From Microbacteriaceae bacterium (lineage in GTDB: Bacteria > Actinomycetota > Actinomycetes > Actinomycetales > Microbacteriaceae): DNA of 64,000 nucleotides. The position numbers and the translations under genes were made by a program. Below are positions 61,867 to 64,000 of the stretch, in pieces. The notes below the pieces were generated by a model. It saw only the letters and a program-made list of their open reading frames with translations. It was not told where the DNA came from and ran no database searches. Location of the stretch: the NCBI GenBank assembly GCA_025463545.1, contig JAODAR010000005.1:1-64000 (forward strand), given 5' to 3'. The first letter of the stretch is position 1; each line of letters opens with the position of its first letter.

Positions 61867-62389
61867 CGTCCTGCGCCTTCACAGGCGCCTCCGCGGGCGC
61901 CTCTACCGGCGCAGACGAGCGACGCGTTCCGATCACAAGGATCAGGCCGATCACAATCAGGAAAGCACCGAGGATGTTCCAGGTCAGGTCGTAGGGAAGC
62001 AGGTTGACGTTGTACCGGATTTGGTGCAGGCCCATCAGTTTGTGCTGGATGGTCCCGTCGTACAGCTGGAAGATTCCGGCGCCGAGCAGCACGCCTCCCC
62101 ACCATCGCGTCCACCACACCGCATGGCGGCGGAACAGGTCGGCCAGCATGAACAGTGCGCCCACTGCGGCGAACCAGCTGAAGGCGTGGAACAGCCCATC
62201 AGTGACCAGCCCTACATCGAGGGTGGACTTGTCGTAGAAGTGGTGCCAGTGAAGAAGCTGGTGAAACACCGTCTCGTCTACGAACGCCGCAAGGCCAATG
62301 CCGAACAACAGACCGGAAAGCAGGTTTCGACCGGTGTAGAGCGCCCGGTTCCCGGTGCTGGGCACCATCCGCATAGTGCTCACAGCCAT
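61859..62389 (-). CDS. DUF2243 domain-containing membrane protein
   Basis: 176 aa from ATG 62389 (AGAAGGGCG upstream; GTG 62395 possible). Four helices with conserved His: LLFGIGLAAFVDETVFHQLL, then HWHHFY, WWGGVLLGAGIFQLYDGTIQ, then HKLMGLHQIR. These are the family signatures. DUF2243 genes often sit beside caa3-type CtaG genes, as here, with an eight-base overlap, so a role in oxidase assembly or copper handling is likely but unproved. C-terminus is a repetitive Ala/Pro/Glu tail (PVEAPAEAPVKA). Confidence 0.9.
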   Translation of the reverse strand: MAVSTMRMVPSTGNRALYTGRNLLSGLLFGIGLAAFVDETVFHQLLHWHHFYDKSTLDVGLVTDGLFHAFSWFAAVGALFMLADLFRRHAVWWTRWWGGVLLGAGIFQLYDGTIQHKLMGLHQIRYNVNLLPYDLTWNILGAFLIVIGLILVIGTRRSSAPVEAPAEAPVKAQDGA

Positions 62390-62555
62390 TCGCACCGCCC
62401 TTCTGGATGATCAAGGCCACGCTAGACCGGGTCATCACCACGCGCTACCCGGAGTGCAGGGCTCTTGACACAGCGAGGTATGGGCGTGCTGTCACCACAG
62501 AGGAGGCATTGTCAGTCGTTTCAAACCCGCCTAAGGTTCCGACATGACCCGTTAG

Positions 62556-62945
62556 GTGATCGACGCTCCCACCCTGTTGCACATCGTCGCCCACGGCATC
62601 CAGCCCAGTCCGAGACGTCAGATCGTTGCTCCGAATTGCATCCGCTCGCAGGCGCTTTCACTGCTCTTTTCGGCAGTGCGGAGCGGTGACCTCACTGAGG
62701 ATCTGGCGCTGCAGCATTATCAGCGCGTCACCGAACTGAAGATGCGGCTGCTCGGTGACCGGGTGTCTCGCCGCACTGCGTGGAGGATTGCCCGCGAGCA
62801 GGATTGGGAGACAACGTTCGACGCGGAGTACCTGGCTTCCACCGAGCTTCAGGCCGACGCCCTGGTCACCGTCGAACCCGATCTGGACGGGAAAGAGAAG
62901 AACATCGTGCCGCTCGCAGCCCTCGACGCGCTCACCACGGATTAG
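62556..62945 (+). CDS. PIN-like domain protein with in-frame stop at codon 4 of the ancestral start
   Basis: 129 aa from GTG 62556. The layout resembles a PIN ribonuclease: IDAPTLLHIVAHG (first Asp), APNCIRSQALSLLFSAVRSG, and TTFDAEYLASTELQADALVT with the third Asp. Two catalytic positions are altered: Gln where the second acidic residue is expected and Glu in TVEP for the last Asp. Directly upstream and in frame is ATG ACC CGT TAG (62544-62555) with AAGG before it, so the usual MTR-type N-terminus is cut by a stop and translation must restart at the GTG. No antitoxin gene is adjacent. Confidence 0.65.
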   Translation: MIDAPTLLHIVAHGIQPSPRRQIVAPNCIRSQALSLLFSAVRSGDLTEDLALQHYQRVTELKMRLLGDRVSRRTAWRIAREQDWETTFDAEYLASTELQADALVTVEPDLDGKEKNIVPLAALDALTTD

Positions 62946-62982
62946 GCGTTTTCCGGCTGCAGTATTCGGTTCGGGCAGGCGC

Positions 62983-63375
62983 TCACTGATCAGGGAACCC
63001 GGCTACTGCCTCGATCTCGACGAGCGCGCCCGGTCGCGCTGGGGTGACAGCCAGCACGGTGACGGCGGTGCGGTGGTTGCCCCATACCGCACGGGTGGCG
63101 GCGTAACCAGCGGCTGGGTCCATTCCGGGGGCGAGATAGATCGTCAGTTTGGCAACATACTCAGCTCCGCTCCCGGCCTCAGCGAGCACCGCGAGCAGGT
63201 TGCGCATGGCCTGCTCCGTCTGCGCCTCGAGTCCGTCGAGCAGGGCACCGGTATTGTCCGTTCCGTTCTGCCCGCCGACGTAGAGCGTCGGCCCGGCCTG
63301 AACGATCATCCCTTGCGCGAAGGCCGGGCTCTGGTACAGCTGAGGGGGATCGACCGGCGTGGGTTGACTCGTCAT
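62983..63375 (-). CDS. RidA family protein
   Basis: 130 aa from ATG 63375. The YjgF/YER057c fold is shown by YQSPAFAQGMIVQAGPTLYV, then GGQNGTDNTG, QTEQAMRNLLAVLAEAGSGA and the C-terminal VTPARPGALVEIEAVAGF with the active-site Arg-type region. RidA deaminates reactive 2-aminoacrylate and related enamines, although subgroups differ. Cytoplasmic. The 245-base gap to rbfA holds no gene that I can support. Confidence 0.93.
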   Translation of the reverse strand: MTSQPTPVDPPQLYQSPAFAQGMIVQAGPTLYVGGQNGTDNTGALLDGLEAQTEQAMRNLLAVLAEAGSGAEYVAKLTIYLAPGMDPAAGYAATRAVWGNHRTAVTVLAVTPARPGALVEIEAVAGFPDQ

Positions 63376-63620
63376 GGTTGGTGTCCCTTCCCCTATCCTC
63401 TCCGAGTATCCCACCGGCCTCTGACGTTGCGGTTGCCAGTCCGATACTGCGCGTGCAGCGTGGTGGGGCGGCCGCAATCGGGAAATTCAGGAACACGCAC
63501 CGACTCTGGGGAGCTCGCCCGCAGAGATCCGGCCCCTTATGTCGGCAGGGGACGCTGCAAGGCGGACTCGTCCTGAATCTCCGCGCTCCGCTCCGTCAGC
63601 AGATGCGGTCGGCAGATGCG

Positions 63621-64000
63621 TCAGCGAGCGTCGGTGTCGGCCGGGTCGGCCTCGGCCGGGTCGGCGTCGGCCGGGTCGGAAACTGCGTCGTCGTCATAGA
63701 CGTCCTCCGCAGCAAGGTCCTCGTCGTCGTCTTCAAACGTGCGCGGTTTCACGTACGGGTCGGCGTCGCCGGCGTACTGCGCGGTCTGGGCAAGCTGCCC
63801 GACCTCGGTGTCCCGGTCGCGCGCTTCCCGGAGCAGGTCCTCGATCAGCTTGGCGTTCTCGGGGATCGCGTCGGCGATGAACTCGATCGACGGCGTGAGC
63901 CGCGCAGTGATGTTCTTGCCGACCTCGTTGCGCATGAGCCCGGTCGCGGCTTTGAGCGCGGCCGCGCTGTCGGCGCGTTCCTCGTCCGTTCCGTAGACGG
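63621..64000 (-). CDS. rbfA: Ribosome-binding factor A, partial (5' end beyond window)
   Basis: C-terminal ~125 residues, reading from base 64000 (VYGTDEERADSAAALKAATG) to TGA at 63621-63623. RbfA features: LMRNEVGKNITARLTPSIEF and IPENAKLIEDLL. It matures the 30S subunit. Beyond the core is an unusually long acidic tail (YVKPRTFEDDDEDLAAEDVY) and a terminal DPADA/DPAEA repeat. Normally truB follows directly; here truB is 12.4 kb further on. Confidence 0.95.
   Translation of the reverse strand, partial: VYGTDEERADSAAALKAATGLMRNEVGKNITARLTPSIEFIADAIPENAKLIEDLLREARDRDTEVGQLAQTAQYAGDADPYVKPRTFEDDDEDLAAEDVYDDDAVSDPADADPAEADPADTDAR
63636..63680. repeat. Three 15-bp tandem repeats at rbfA 3' end
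   Basis: Three 15-base units of GTCGGCCGGGTCGGC at 63636, 63651 and 63666, in frame with rbfA, encoding the ADPAD/ADPAE units of its C-terminus. Same period as the truB, ALDH and flavoprotein arrays. Confidence 0.9.

Overview
The window is high-GC chromosomal DNA from an actinobacterium, most likely a member of the Microbacteriaceae; I cannot fix the genus. The reasons are the codon use, the mycothiol-type DinB protein, the mycoredoxin-like CGYC redoxin, the group III phosphofructokinase with Gly/Lys at the phosphoryl-donor positions, the Ada-AlkA fusion, and the truB-ribF and rbfA blocks. It is dense, mostly ordinary chromosome. I see no insertion sequence, prophage, integrase, rRNA, tRNA or convincing CRISPR array. 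The unusual content lies in repeats and in small changes to otherwise ordinary genes.

Layout. 1-9.8 kb: a partial unknown gene, a ChaB-family protein, an acidic protein, a DUF998 membrane protein, a broken thioesterase, two flavin-dependent monooxygenases, an M4 metalloprotease followed by its emfourin-type inhibitor, a PNPOx-like protein, an FKBP isomerase and a PrsW-type protease. 9.9-19.4 kb: a GlcD-like oxidase behind NADP-glutamate dehydrogenase, an Ada/AlkA repair fusion, a fumarylacetoacetase-family enzyme, a glycosyltransferase, an alpha/beta hydrolase behind aspartate ammonia-lyase, and a DUF4190 protein. 19.5-31 kb: two NCS2 nucleobase permeases around a carboxylesterase, a phosphate transporter, a Nudix enzyme, a mycoredoxin, 6-phosphofructokinase and a SNF2-family helicase. 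31-36 kb: a DUF2207 protein, then a copper export unit (CsoR operator, His-rich CPH-type P-ATPase, CsoR). 36-46 kb: an SGNH-like protein lacking its catalytic Ser, an SDR/DUF2867 protein, and a deoxyribose-catabolism operon (SorC regulator, deoC, catalytic ALDH, truncated non-catalytic ALDH) divergent from a ROK kinase. 46-51 kb: a class A penicillin-binding protein, then ribF, two small membrane proteins and truB.

The right end (51-64 kb) separates truB from rbfA by about 12.4 kb. In many bacteria these two genes are adjacent. The inserted block carries a ketopantoate-reductase-like gene, a kinase-like protein with a damaged P-loop, the ArfB ribosome-rescue factor, a DUF1232 protein preceded by a chain of overlapping mini-ORFs, MutY, a membrane nucleotidyl cyclase translationally coupled to a receiver/thioredoxin-reductase-like flavoprotein, an RNB ribonuclease, a CtaG/DUF2243 pair, a PIN-like protein with a stop at codon 4, and RidA.

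The strongest non-gene signals are: several families of palindromic REP-like elements, one of them inserted in frame in truB; a recurring 15-bp tandem-repeat period at the 3' ends of truB, rbfA, an ALDH and a flavoprotein gene and in one intergenic site; the mini-ORF chain at 54.6 kb; and marked enrichment of the octamer CGGATGCC/GGCATCCG. All functional calls are from reading the sequence only; no database search was possible.
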